Below, one piece after another: positions 43,965 to 54,862 of a DNA stretch of 64,000 nucleotides. The stretch covers positions 62,001 through 126,000 of the forward strand of contig LGRX02035013.1 of the NCBI GenBank assembly GCA_001247695.2, given 5' to 3'. This stretch comes from Cymbomonas tetramitiformis. Taxonomy: Eukaryota > Chlorophyta > Pyramimonadophyceae > Pyramimonadales > Pyramimonadaceae. Below the pieces are notes generated by a model. It was given only the letters and a program-made list of their open reading frames with translations. It did no database searches and had not been told where the DNA came from. Numbering within the stretch: the stretch's first letter is position 1; the number at the start of each line of letters is the position of its first letter. A program made the translations under genes and the position numbers.

Positions 43965-45574
43965 GGACAAGCGCTTTTTTGCTTGAAATGTCCCGGTTTA
44001 CTGTGTGCATTTGCATGTTTCTTTCGATGTTTTTCCGCCTGCAATGCTCTGCATTCTTATTTTGTTACAATTTGTTGTTGGAGCTGGGATCTCTTGCCGG
44101 ACTAATTCGTGCTCTTTTCCAACAGTTGCGGTTATGTTAGTAAGTAACTTTTGATTAATGAAAAAACCACTTCAAATTGCAACGTATCAATTATTTCTGG
44201 CGAGAATAACCCCGGCCGGTGAGTTTGCAAGTCGACAATAGACAAAAGTACTGCAGTCTAAAGGGCAAATTCCTTGTAGGGCTGAACTATGTTATGTTGG
44301 ACGATTTTTATTTGTATTGCTGCCAGCCAATTACGCATCCTTGTCAGTGGATGTTAGAATGAACGATAGTAACACTTTAATTTGATTTCCCTTCCACCCC
44401 CCCCTTCTGAATTGTGTCACGTGGTTTCAGACCTAGTCCCATCTCTTGCATTAAGTGCATCTTATTTGGGCCGTGTTCTGAGATATCAAACTGGTGAACC
44501 GGCTACACCTCCAAGTAGTGAGGGTCAGTATCGTGTTTCACCAAACAGATGAAATAGCGATGAACAAGAAACGTAGGCATAAACCAAACCGGATGTAGGT
44601 CATGTCTTCAAAACGCTGAAACGAAACTCACTCTGTCTCTCATTTAGTTAATTAAGTTCTTAAGAGTCCAAGTGGGTGTACCGCGCGGAATTTTGGTTTC
44701 TGCAACCTCCAAGAAGTCGCGGAAACGGGTATCATTCCCGGCAATGAAGGTGTCTATATTCTCAGCAGGAATAGCTGGTTATATTATAGACACGACAAAA
44801 ATATTGCTTTTGATTAATACACCATTACAGTAATCAGTAGTAGTTCGCTGCACTGCGGGTCAGTTATTCGGGCGGGCAAGCGCTCGGCGAGAACCTGAAA
44901 TTCCATCGTTAATAAATCACATGCCGCACTGTTGCATTTCCCTCGACAACAATAATTTGCGGCTGCGATTGTGCGACTGTCAAAAACGACATACACAGTC
45001 GAATGCGACATGAACGGGGAAAGCGAATCCAGAATGCCAAACGAAACGCTATCTTTCGGTGTGTCACACTTGTGACTCTAACCGCCATATGGCATTCGCG
45101 TACTGGATTCATGACACGAAAGCGTGTAATACACGGCGTGGAGGTGTGACACTGAATGCGTGGATTTTTCACCTTTTTCCCGTTCAATATTACAATTGTC
45201 TGCGGAGTGCGGACACCATTGTCGATACCTCGCGATGATCAGAACCGTGACTCTGCCTCCGTCTGTTTCGATCCCGAAACTCTACCCAGAGAGCCCGTAA
45301 AGTATTCGGGCATCGTCGTCGTACAGTTGATCTAACTTATGAGTTATATCCTACAAGTGCCTGTTCTCCTCGCTTGTGTACAAGGATATCGTGCACCCGC
45401 GCCCTACGAGTCTTTTGTTTTGCGGTTTGGTTTGGTTTGGTTTGTCTGTTTTGTTTTCCCACTTGTTTGTTTTGGTTTTTATTGGTTGGTTTTGTGTCGT
45501 GTCGTGCCATGTCGTGTCGTGTCGTGCCGTGTCGTGTCGTGCCGTGCCGTGCCGTGCCGTGTCGTGTCGTGTAG
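43965..45574. other. intergenic DNA with GTTTTG and GTCGT microsatellites
   Basis: No gene recognised in 43965-45300. 45420-45500 has GGTTTGGTTTG and TTGTTTTGG runs. 45495-45574 is a GTCGT/GCCGT pentamer tract. Confidence 0.4.
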
Positions 45575-46254
45575 TTATCATAACACTTTTTACACTCCTC
45601 GTCGAGAAGCGTCGCCCTCGCCCGTGCGGCCTTCAGCGCGGCGTTGAAGTCGCTGATGGCGTCATGCGGGTCCACGCCCGCGAGTACGCGAACGTTGAGC
45701 ATGTCGGATTGCCCTTGGAAGGGCTCACCAGATGACAGCATGCGGCGTGCAAATTCCAACAGGACCCGCTTCCCGTCTCACGGGAAAGCGGAATTCGATG
45801 AGTCCATCCAGTCTGCTGCTGGCGAAACCGGGTTGATCTGTAGATCGAGTGCGGAAAACAAAATATTGTTCGCCTCCACTCTGATGGGCAAGGCCGCGTT
45901 GTCCAGCGTGAGCAGCGGAGCAAAGCCAATGTCCTCGGTGACAACTGACGTTTGCAGCGCGGATACCAGTCTGGTAAAGAGCGCTGAGGCATGCGACTCG
46001 TTACCTGAAAATCGGTCCTCCTTGCTCTCGAACAATTTTCGCTGAACGGCCTTGCAGACCTTCACGTCGAAATGCTCGCGTTGAAGAGTGCGGACAGCCG
46101 CAAGAAATGTGGCTCCCGCTGATTTAGCAACCGGCGCAGGCGCTGACGGCGTGGGCGGCGTGTTGGCATGTCTCGCAGCCTCGGAATCAAAGATGGTCGC
46201 TAATGCTCGGCGGCGAGACGCCATGGTAGCGGTCGATCTGGTGGAAGCAACCAT
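45575..46254 (-). pseudogene. third type of Gag-like gene, interrupted by in-frame TGA
   Basis: Starts MVASTRSTATMASRRR at 46254, similar to MGVSTRAKR of the LTR element's gene. One frame runs to the microsatellite at 45574 with a single in-frame TGA at 45780-45778. The sequence continues as DGKRVLLEFARRMLSSGEPF and VLAGVDPHDAISDFNAALKA, which aligns with DGRRALVDIVKRSVP and ANVDPQPILA of the 8019-12514 gene. It is therefore a related capsid-like N-terminal half. The knuckle half is absent, and the frame simply runs on into GTCGT repeats. Confidence 0.55.
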
Positions 46255-47050
46255 TGATAATGGAGAAGGAACGTAGGGGCGGAGTGAGGCAGAGAAAATG
46301 AGAGAAATGACAGTAAGGGGCGGCCAAGAAATGTGCGGGTCGTCGATACAGCAGCCGAAAGAAATCGCAGAAGTCAAGGACGTCGTGTGGTATAGGCGGC
46401 CAATACGGAGCGGAGGGTGCGGGATCCAACCAGAAAGCGTAAACCAATCCAACTTTAAATCCCGTAAAAGAAATGCGTCTCCAGGTACCGCGGCGTGCCG
46501 TAAATCAACCCATAGCAATTAGGCCATACCCGTTACTGCCGGTACTCTCGCGAACGGAGCGCCTCACTCCACCCCAAGCGTCCGGACTTAGCCACTCATA
46601 GTGGCAATCTCGCAGTGGCTGAATAAAGCGTAAGTGGGTCCAAACCTGCTATATATATAACCGGGCAGTAATATATCTATATATATAAGTTGTTAAACCC
46701 TAGGATAGAGGGTTTCCGGAATCAGAACGGTAAAGTGTGTCGATATAAAAAGATAATTCTACATAAATACCTAACCAGGTTTCGCACCTACGGGTGACGA
46801 TCACCCAGCCTACCAGAGGATGTGACAAGTGACAGTTGGTGGTCACAGTTTTATATCCAGCAGGACATGCTCGCATAAAAATAAAAGGGAAGGGTGCGTC
46901 CATTCCCTTTTGGGTGACCGTGCTGACAATGCACCCACCCGTTGCAGTCATGGACGTCCTGCGATTCTCACGGATGAGAAAAGGCGACGAGGACTTCACA
47001 TCACGGGTCTGCCAGAGCCAAAACGCGCATCTCCTTCAACGTGGCTTTAA
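46255..47050. other. no gene recognised
   Basis: Contains an AT microsatellite (46650-46690, TATATATATAA). This may be the 5' flank of the minus-strand Gag-like gene; no LTR copy was found. Confidence 0.35.
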
Positions 47051-47054
47051 GTAG

Positions 47055-47383
47055 CTGCGCGGCTGACACTTTCGAGTACGGCACCGTGGAGGCTTTTATT
47101 ATACTACCCGATCTTCCTGCGGCGTTCTACCTCGGACTCCGCCGACAACGTTACCGTGTACCGCCTCGCTATGGTGACAGCCTACCCCACATTTGAGGAA
47201 CCTACCATGAACAGTCGGGGAGTGTATGACGTGTGCAAGGAGGCAGAAAAACATACCCTTCTCATGCTAATAAGCCGGCTTGAAACGAAGGTCATTTTCC
47301 TTGGCCCCCCCGGGAGCCGTGTACCACTGTACGGCACTTACCTATGTCCGGGGATGAAAGCGGTTCGCTGCAAGAAAAAATAG
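47055..47383 (+). CDS. unrecognised ORF fragment
   Basis: The frame from 47156 (MYRLAMVTAYPTFEEPTMNS) to a basic end (KAVRCKKK) looks protein-like (VCKEAEKHTLLMLISRLETK, GSRVPLYGTYLCPGM). Upstream, another frame (FEYGTVEAFIILPDLPAAFY) looks like its continuation with a frameshift near 47150. Function unknown. Confidence 0.3.
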
Positions 47384-47399
47384 TAGTAATAGCTAGCTA

Positions 47400-48145
47400 C
47401 ACCGAATCGAGGACGCCGCCAACCCTCCTTCTGCACCGTCCGACTGCTCAATCTGGCAAATACTTGCCACGTGGAAATATCTGCTGAGTGGCATTCGTAG
47501 TGGCAATAACAGTCCCTCTTAGCATGACACGTGGACTATTCTAGAATATCTGTTAATATTTAGTGATGCAAGTGTTAATGATATACCTGCCATGTGGACG
47601 AATCTAGAATATCTGTTAATATTTAGTGGTGCAAGCGTTAATAGACCTACCATGTGGACGAATCTAGAATATCTATTAACATTTAGTGGTGCAAGTGTTA
47701 ATACACATGCCACGTGGAAGATCCAGTTGAATCTGTTAATTGCGAGGTAATGTATTAGCGTTAACAGTCTGCCCAATGTCAGTATCCTTCAAATCTGTTA
47801 ATCCGAATGCCACGTGTATAGTTCCTATGAAAGTGTTAATATTTCTGTTAATATTCATTACATTTGCAACACTCGGCGGAAGGGGGGCTATTTCAACCCC
47901 CTCTGCGACCCTTCCGATTAAGTGTAGATATTTTTACGTGTCTGTTAATAATCTGTTAATCAAGTGGCAACTTAACATTTATATTTCCCAGAAAGTGTCA
48001 CACGTTTTCCCAGGGCCAATCACGACGTACCTCCGGAATTCATAACACCACTATTAACACTTCTGAGCATTAAGACGTTTTAACACTTCATTAACACTTT
48101 TTAACACTTTTCAACACTTTATTAACACTTTATTAACAGAAACAT
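47400..48145. repeat. CCACGTGG and GTTAAT repeat region
   Basis: Degenerate tandem units of about 62 bp at 47524-47715 combine (C)CAYGTGGA, CTAGAATATCTGTTAATATT and GTGCAAGTGTTAAT. GTTAAT is mostly direct up to about 47960; in 48045-48145 the inverse (ATTAACACTTT) repeats every 10-15 bp. Such opposed motif arrays resemble subterminal regions of a further DNA transposon, but I found no TIR/TSD pair. Confidence 0.75.
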
Positions 48146-48235
48146 TCACTGGTGTGATATAGGGTTTCCTATGTGGTTCGTGTATATTTATGTGTGACAA
48201 CTCGAATAGCAGACGTAGTTGAGATCGTGTGACTA

Positions 48236-48555
48236 CACGAAATTTGCGCGGTGCAATCCGTAGTTATTTTCGTAGTATTTCTCGCGTGCTAACACGAAAA
48301 AAACTACGCAGGATTAGTATGCTGTTCGTAGTATTTCTCGTGTGCTAACACGAAAAAACTACGCAGGATTCGTATGCTGTTCGTCGTCATTCTCGTGTGC
48401 TAACACGAAAAAAATTACGCAGGATTCGTATGCTGTAGTTCGTAGTCATTCTCGTGTGTGCACACGAAAAAACTACGCAGAATTCGTGTGTTGTTCGTAG
48501 TCATTCTCGTGTGTGCACACGAAAAAGACTACGGATTGCACCGCGCAAATCGTGT
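48236..48555. repeat. inverted-repeat-flanked array of five hairpins
   Basis: Outer arms share TTTGCGCGGTGCAATCCGTA (48244-48263) and its reverse complement (about 48530-48549), with CACGA at the left edge and CGTG at the right. Between them are five units of about 55-60 bp, each itself a hairpin: CGTAGT..TTCTCGTGT, short loop, ACACGAAAAAACTACG. Substitutions are few. Confidence 0.9.
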
Positions 48556-48579
48556 GGTGTTCGTGTGCTCGTTTATAAC

Positions 48580-48985
48580 AGACTATTGAGAATAAATGAA
48601 TCTCGATCGTCGTCTAAAAACCTTCATTTTGACACAATTTTCGTCGTCTAAAAGTTATTGCCACGTCATCTGAAATGTGTCACGTAAGCGACACGTAAGC
48701 GACACGTAAGTCGTCCCGCAATTTTTATTACAAAATATTACTCAAATTATTTATTTGTGCATGATGCTTTCGTACTCGGCGAGTCCCGGTAGATTTTTTT
48801 GTTGCATTTTTGTTCATATGCGTGCATATCATGTACAAGTATGCAAATATGGGTACATCCATGTGCAATTTAGGTCAGCATGCACGGTACACGTTTATGA
48901 ATGTGCGTATTCAGGTGCTTCAATTTCCGTAAAACAAGTTGCAACTGAGATGGATACTAGCATATGATACACAAATCTATATCAT
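48580..48985 (+). repeat. dispersed repeat R, copy 1
   Basis: About 400 bp highly similar to 61690-62095 (GAATCTCGATC, CGTCTAAAAACCTTCATTTT, CACGTAAGCGACACGTAAGC, TGCATGATGCTTTCGTACTC). Its last part (from 48840) is also the start of the tandem unit at 49980, and it includes the equivalent of the element B target site. Confidence 0.9.
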
Positions 48986-49979
48986 CATACAAATTTAATC
49001 AATATACACCAAATATTTGTCTATGATGTCTTCTAGGCAAGAGATTTCGATCATTTCACAGTGCTAAGGCTATTATATTGCTGATGCATTGGAATCTATA
49101 TCTTCAATCCACAATTATTTGCGGCACTTGTAGGTTTTTATTTAATTCCCTCGATAGGGAGGTAACGTTGACGGCAATGTTGACGCTCTATCGGAGAACA
49201 TAAATGGCAGAGCTTTATTGGTCAAGGCAATTGCATCGCACGCAATATAGGTCGATTGCCTCTTCTCGTTGATCCCGCGGAATAATAAGCGCCCAAGTGA
49301 CGTCGACTGGAATGACCAGTGTCCTTGGGGTGACCCATTCGTTCCCTATTGGGGTCTGGTCGGGATAACGTTCCGGTTCAATAAGGTCAAAAAACATATA
49401 TTTCCGAATTCTCCAGGTGTAGCGCCACCAAACGATCGGCAAGTCCTGCCGGACATGTCTGTCCTCGTAGGGGATGTTTAAGAACTTACATATCATCCAG
49501 CTGGCTACATTACATTCGAGGACATCGCTGGTGGACCATTCCATGTGTATTGATAGCGTCTGCACTGGCTTCATCAAGATCGCGTGTCCCATAAACTCCG
49601 ACGAATCGTAGAATTGAAGGCATAACGTGGCCACGATATTGCAGGCTTTTATACCTGTAGATAACAATGCTTGCAAGGTGATTAGCAGTTGAAGCGAGCG
49701 TCGCCCATACCAAAAGTCCAAAATATATATTGGGAGGATAAATGTGGAGCTATAATACCTGCAGATGGCAATGCTTTCAAGGTAAGTAGCAGATGTTTGA
49801 AGGTATGGTTGGAGGTGCGTATGTCAGAAGAAACAAGGGGAAATAAATCTTCAAGGGTCGGGCAAGAGCTTTTGTACCTGGTCGTGAATGGACCGCGGGT
49901 CGTGCAAGAGTAGTGTACTTTTGGTCCAATCAAATTGGTATATCTCGCACATGCGGGATCACTTAGTCGCCGATTCCCG
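48840..49979. repeat. 1.14-kb tandem unit 1 (unit 2 carries element B)
   Basis: Unit 1 begins TATGCAAATATGGGTAC at 48840. Unit 2 begins with the same sequence at 49980 and, after element B, resumes at 58292 and ends near 59125 (TTAGTCGCCGATT). Ends are highly similar; the middle, with the minus-strand ORFs, has diverged. Confidence 0.8.
49215..49721 (-). CDS. unknown ORF, tandem paralogue 1
   Basis: 168-residue frame of unknown function. The C-terminal part (WWRYTWRIRKYMFFDLIEPERYP, then TPRTLVIPVDVTW; quoted in pieces) is weakly similar to the ORF at 58506-58898, which lies at the equivalent position of the second tandem unit. Upstream (minus) is a conserved about 225-bp block with a splice-acceptor-like CATCTGCAG near 49755. 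Confidence 0.4.
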   Translation of the reverse strand: MDFWYGRRSLQLLITLQALLSTGIKACNIVATLCLQFYDSSEFMGHAILMKPVQTLSIHMEWSTSDVLECNVASWMICKFLNIPYEDRHVRQDLPIVWWRYTWRIRKYMFFDLIEPERYPDQTPIGNEWVTPRTLVIPVDVTWALIIPRDQREEAIDLYCVRCNCLDQ

Positions 49980-50089
49980 TATGCAAATATGGGTACATCC
50001 ATGTGCAATTTAGGTCAGCATGCACGGTACACGTTTATGGATGTGCATATTCGGATGCTTCAATTCCCAGAAACCCTACGTTTCTGGAC

Positions 50090-50890
50090 GCGTGCAATAC
50101 ATCGTATTGAACACATATTGCAGGCATATTGCACGCGTATTGACAATAAATGTTCAATACAATAAAAAATGTTACAATATGTGTGCAATATGCCTGCAAG
50201 CGCTCCAACATGTGTTCAACATAGTATTGCAGTGAGCCCTCATGTATTGGAGACATATTGAAGTTCTGATGCAGAGAGTTATTTCAATATGCCTTCAACA
50301 CATGTGTAGTATAGGGTTGGAGACATGCACCATGCATGTCGCAAACACTATGAAGGCATGTTGCAGACATATTGTATACATATTGTAAGTCAACATTCAA
50401 TATGTTGGATACACACTGCGGACATATTGCATACGTATTGAACATGTAAATTCAATATGTTGTATATATATTGTGGACCTATTGAATATGTATCGAAACG
50501 GAACATTCAGTATGTTGGATACATACTGCGGACATATTGCATACGTATTGAACATGTAAATTCAATATGTTGTATATATACTGTGGACCTATTGAATATG
50601 TATTGAAACGGTACATTTAGTATATTGGATACATAATGCGGACCTATTGCATACATATTGAACATGAAAATTCAATATGTTGTATATATATCGCGGACAT
50701 ATTGCATATATATTGAAACGGAACATTCAGTAAGTTGGATACATACTGCGGACCTATTGTATACGTATTGAACATGCAAATTCAATATGTTGTATATATA
50801 CTGTGGACATATTGCATATGTATTTGAAATAAAAGTTGCCTATGTTGGATATATATTATAGACCTATAGCATACATATTGCACATTTGCA
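50090..50890. repeat. left subterminal array of element B, including 110-bp tandem units
   Basis: CAATATG/CATATTG and related cores (GTATTGAACAT, ATATTGCATACG) throughout. From 50405 to about 50850 there is a higher-order tandem repeat of exactly 110 bp (TTGGATACAYACTGCGGAC at 50405, 50515, 50625, 50735). Confidence 0.92.
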
Positions 50891-51063
50891 ACATGCAGTG
50901 TGTTCACTATGTTTCCACTATGCGTATGCTATGCGAGATAAACAAAATAAGAATAGTAGGGAACACTCGAGCATCTTTACTACGATTAACATGTATCTAG
51001 CTAGGCAGAAAGGAATACGAATGGGACTATCAAATTTTATCATACCAACGAATACACAAAATA

Positions 51064-51135
51064 ATGTTCTACTCGTGCACTTTCTATTTACAATACGCAA
51101 AATGATGTTCTACTCGTGCACTTTCTATTTACATG
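51064..51135 (+). repeat. 41-bp direct duplication
   Basis: ATGTTCTACTCGTGCACTTTC followed by TATTTACA occurs at 51064 and again at 51105. Confidence 0.85.
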
Positions 51136-51219
51136 ATGCCAACCTAAAATCAATGTATCCATCTAGAACGCTTGACGGGATGCTTGAAGTTGACGTTGTA
51201 CTCGAGGCGGTCGATTTTC

Positions 51220-51625
51220 TCCATCTCGCTTCGCTCCAAAACAACCGATCTAAAATGGAAAGTAAAGAGCCAACACTTAGTAAAAAAGCGGAAACGCACA
51301 AAAGAATATTCTATTCAAAACATAAAGGACTTATCAACCTAGAATGTTTGAAGGGATGCTTGAAGTTGACGTTGTACTCGAGGCGGTCGATTTCCTCCAT
51401 TTCGCCCTCCTCGAAAACAGCCAATCTGAAAAGGAAAGTAAAGAGCCAACACTTAGTAAAAAGCGGAAAAGCACAAAATAAACCTTTATTGAAAACATAA
51501 TTAACAACGGAGCAACCTCAAATAAATGCGAATATGAACGCGAGATGAAAACCTAATATGACTTCGCCACGCGAACGTTTTCAGCGGATCTGAAAAACGA
51601 AACCAACCAACTAACGTTTAGTAAA
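51220..51625 (-). repeat. three intron-like modules (element B)
   Basis: Counterparts of the element A modules, cores near 51245, 51423 and 51588. On the minus strand: TTTACTAA, about 30 bases, TTTYCAG (or TTTTAG), ATYGGYTG. Modules 1 and 2 then encode the near-identical peptide MEKIDRLEYNVNFKHPVK / MEEIDRLEYNVNFKHPFK and end at donor-like AG|GTTG in the second. This suggests a small, probably spliced minus-strand product. Function unknown. Confidence 0.5.
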
Positions 51626-51683
51626 GAAGAAAGAAATTAGCAGTCGTCAACGAAAGAAGCAAAGGAAAGTAAAAGGGGGATGT

Positions 51684-51750
51684 GGAGTGAGTTGGATTTG
51701 AACCAACTATATCGAGTGCAAAGGACTCGCGGGAATTTCCCGTTCACTCC
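51684..51750 (-). tRNA. tRNA-like cloverleaf in element B (3-nt D-loop)
   Basis: 67 nt on the minus strand: acceptor GGAGTGA/TCACTCC, D-stem GGGA/TCCC with a 3-nt loop AAT, anticodon stem CGAGT/ACTCG with loop CCTTTGC, 5-nt variable loop, T-arm GTTGG-TTCAAAT-CCAAC. All stems perfect. Compared with 13970-14040, one acceptor pair, one D-stem pair and two anticodon-stem pairs changed on both sides. The same non-canonical features recur: C before TTT, reduced D-loop without GG. Confidence 0.6.
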
Positions 51751-52390
51751 CTAGTCAAAGTTTCACGCATGCCAAGTATGAGCGCGCGAAGCACACACAA
51801 AATAATACACACGCATAACCAAAACATGCACTGCAAACCAGTGCCATATTGCAACCTGTGAGAATTAAAAATATCACAGCACGCAACTCACTGGTGAGGC
51901 TGCTGCAACACTGCTGACGGCGAACTGTGAAGAGTGCAATAACGTGAGTTTGAACTTGACCGTTCAGAAAATTCGAAGTGCTCAAAAACTTTCCCTGCCG
52001 TTCAGAAGTCACATCGGATCGACTCGTCATCGTCATGCGAGCACGATCGACGATGACGACGATGATGACGATGCGATGCGATGCGATGTCTCAGACTCTC
52101 AGTGACATTGCATCAATAACATATGTAAAAAGAAATACGCATAAGGATACCAATCCATTGTAATGGTGTAGTGGTCGAGCGTCGATCTTTCAACCTTGGT
52201 GAGGTGATGGGATCGAGTCCCAATGTAGGGTTTTTCCAGACCATATTTTGGACCATTTCGGGGGGACTTCTTGAGTATTTTGGGGGTACTTCTTGAGTTA
52301 CGAATTCGGCCGTTCGATTCACGAACGAGGGGTGCAGATTCTCCTAAAAATTAAAATTCCAAAATTGTTTCCCCGAAAATCGTTCAATCT

Positions 52391-52632
52391 GTTCAATACT
52401 ACTGCAATACGTGAGGGCTCACTGCAATACGCGACCGCTTGCAGGCGTATTGAAATGGCGTATTGGAGATGGGTCGAAAAAGTGCCAAGTCAGTTTTGCG
52501 AAGATCCGTCTGACGTGGCACTGGCAAAGCTGACATCAGCAGTTTTCAATACATCTCCAATACGCCATTTCAATACGCCTGCAAGCGGTCGCGTATTGCA
52601 GTGAGCCCTCTTGTATTGAAGTAGTATTGAAC
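52391..52632. repeat. 81-bp-arm inverted repeat in element B
   Basis: Arms 52391-52471 and 52552-52632 match in inverse with three mismatches. They contain GCAATACGCGACCGCTTGCA and GTATTGAAATGGCGTATTGG. It lies at the same relative place as the element A palindrome. Confidence 0.95.
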
Positions 52633-52724
52633 AGATTCTCCTCTAAAAAGTTTTTTAAATTTTTGTAAAGGCCAATATGCGTGCAACCGCGTGCAACCGC
52701 CTGCAGAGCTCAAGGCAGGGATCA

Positions 52725-52805
52725 CTTCAATACGTGAGGGCTCACTTCAATACGTGAGGGCTCACTTCAATACGTGAGGGCTCACTTCAATACGTGAGGG
52801 CTCAA
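52725..52805 (+). repeat. 20-bp tandem repeat
   Basis: Four units of CTTCAATACGTGAGGGCTCA, flanked on the left by GAGCTCAAGGCAGGG and on the right by CTTGAGCCCTGCC, which are inverse to one another. Confidence 0.92.
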
Positions 52806-53960
52806 GACCTTGAGCCCTGCCTTTAGCCCCCCCGTTCAGTATGCTGCGGAAGTGTTGAAGTGAGCCCTAAAAAAGTTGAAAAAACATGTTCTTCAATTCT
52901 GGTGAGACTTGTTATATGGACTCAGGAGCTATATTTTGCGACATAGCTTGTGTGCGTTTTTTGTGGGGGGGTCCGAAAACCTACTTTTGGGTTATTGCTT
53001 TACTTGAAAGTTCCTTCAGCATATCGTCAATATGTCCGCAGTATATGTCCAATATATTACAGCATAGTTGCAGTACATTTTCGAAGGGTGATGGGCGTGG
53101 TAAAGGGGACTTCAATGCAGTATGGTCCGAGGAGATCAAATTGTTCATGGTGAAAAGCGACCTCGCCATGAACGATCCCCTCAATCATCATCACCAAGTG
53201 ATGCGGAGCGACATCGAACCGGCTTGCCTTCGGCTAGAGCCGCCGCCCTCGTCCAAGGGAAGGCGGCCCCCCCCCGTACAACAATCTTCGTTAGCCAAGC
53301 GCGCGATGAGAAATCCCGCGCAAGGCGGGTGCTTAGCCGATCGAGAGCCGATCAAACCTTCCAATGCTCAGGAGGGTACATCCCTCAAACCCCCTCCCAA
53401 TATCAAGCTCATATTCCCGGAAGGTTGGAGTACCGCGGAAGGCTTCCGCGACCCGGAGTATGAAACGATTACGAAGAAGGAACGCCTTTTGGCGTGGATT
53501 GCGCCTCCACATCTTCCAATATCTACGAGGGAACTGGAGTTGTCCGCGAGGTAGCACCCTTTCTCTTTCTTCTCGACGTTGAGGTTGTGTCTTTCTTGCT
53601 TCACAGGACTCTTTGCTACATGTATGCAACATGGTTACCATATGTTGCATACATATTGAGATTATATTGTAGGGATCCTGGAACACATTGCATGAAAGTC
53701 GATGCGCACTATGTGGAAGTGGACACGGTATGGCATCATAAGTGGCTGCCAACGCGACTGCTCCCGCACGATTTCTCCAGATTGGCGCACGATTTATCTC
53801 CAGACAATACCGCGTGGCCGACTTGGTTACCACCTTCCGACATCTTGGAGCTAGAACCGGCAACGGTAACCTTTAAGGGGAAATCGTTTCGACTTGTTCC
53901 ACCGGTGCCTAATTGCTTGCAACGGATTGTCGAAAGGATTCGTGGCATGCAAGAGGCAAG

Positions 53961-54862
53961 GTAAGGGACTCTCGCGGGGCATGATTTCCCTCCCACCATT
54001 CCTCACGTGGCTCGCTGCAATAGTGCTGCAGCACGCTATCGTGATGGTTGCAGCATGTTGATGGGATGCTGAACACATGTTGGGACGATATTGTGCAGAG
54101 ATGCGGGCGAGGCGCCCCCCGAGGCGTACGAGGCCCAAAGCAAGGAGTCCCCCCCGCCGCCCAATGCTGAGGCACCCACGAGCCCTCCACTAGCCGGCGG
54201 GAGTGCAAGGTAAGGGACTCTCGTGGGGCATGGTTTCCCTCCCACCATTCCTCACGTGGCTCGCTGCAATAAGTGCTGCAGCACGCTATCGTGATGGTTG
54301 CAGCATGTTGATGGGATGTTGAACACATGTTGGGACGATATTGTGCAGAGATGCGGGCGAGGCGCCCCCCGAGGCGTACGAGGCCCAAAGCAAGGAGTCC
54401 CCCCCGCCGCCCAATGCTGAGGCACCCACGAGCCCTCCACTAGCCGGCGGGAGTGCAAGGTAAGGGACTCTCGTGGGGCATGGTTTCCCTCCCACCATTC
54501 CTCACGTGGCTCGCTGCAATAGTGCTGCAGCACGCTATCGTGATGGTTGCAGCATGTTGATGGGATGCTGAACACATGTTGGGACGATATTGTGCAGAGA
54601 TGCGGGCGAGGCGCCCCCCGAGGCGTACGAGGCGCACGAGGGGCATGCTTTAGATGGGACCATCGGAAGTAGCATGCCTGACTTGCGGGCATCCTCAATG
54701 TCGACTAGTTCATCGTCCATATCGAAGAGCTTTTCCAGGTGATACATCTCATCATGTTTCCTTGCCTACTTGCTTTAGCCGTAACTATGTTGCAGCACGC
54801 TATCGTGATGGTTGCAGCATGTTGATGGGATGTTGGAAACATGTTGGGACGATATTGTGCAG
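53961..54862 (+). repeat. fourfold intron-plus-exon cassette
   Basis: Introns 53961-54098, 54210-54348, 54460-54597 and 54739-54862 end with the same about 90 bp (GTTGCAGCATGTTGATGGGA ... ATTGTGCAG). Each is followed by an exon starting AGATGCGGGCGAGGCGCC. Exons 1 and 2 are both 111 bp and near-identical, and exon 3 is 141 bp; all are phase-symmetrical, so the duplications kept the frame and lengthen a Pro/Glu/Ala-rich linker. Confidence 0.9.

Noticed and set aside
45337..45574. Continuation of the minus-strand Gag-like frame through RHGTARHG repeats
   Set aside because: This is translation of the GTCGT microsatellite, not protein sequence.
50886..51500. 204-residue plus-strand frame in element B
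   Set aside because: It runs through the motif array, a direct duplication and the intron-like modules; the better reading there is on the minus strand.
52160..52235. tRNA-like segment with an A-box-like TGGTGTAGTGG and a B-box-like GGATCGAGTCC
   Set aside because: Acceptor stem does not pair and the T-arm has a mismatch; at best a degenerate remnant, unlike 51684-51750.
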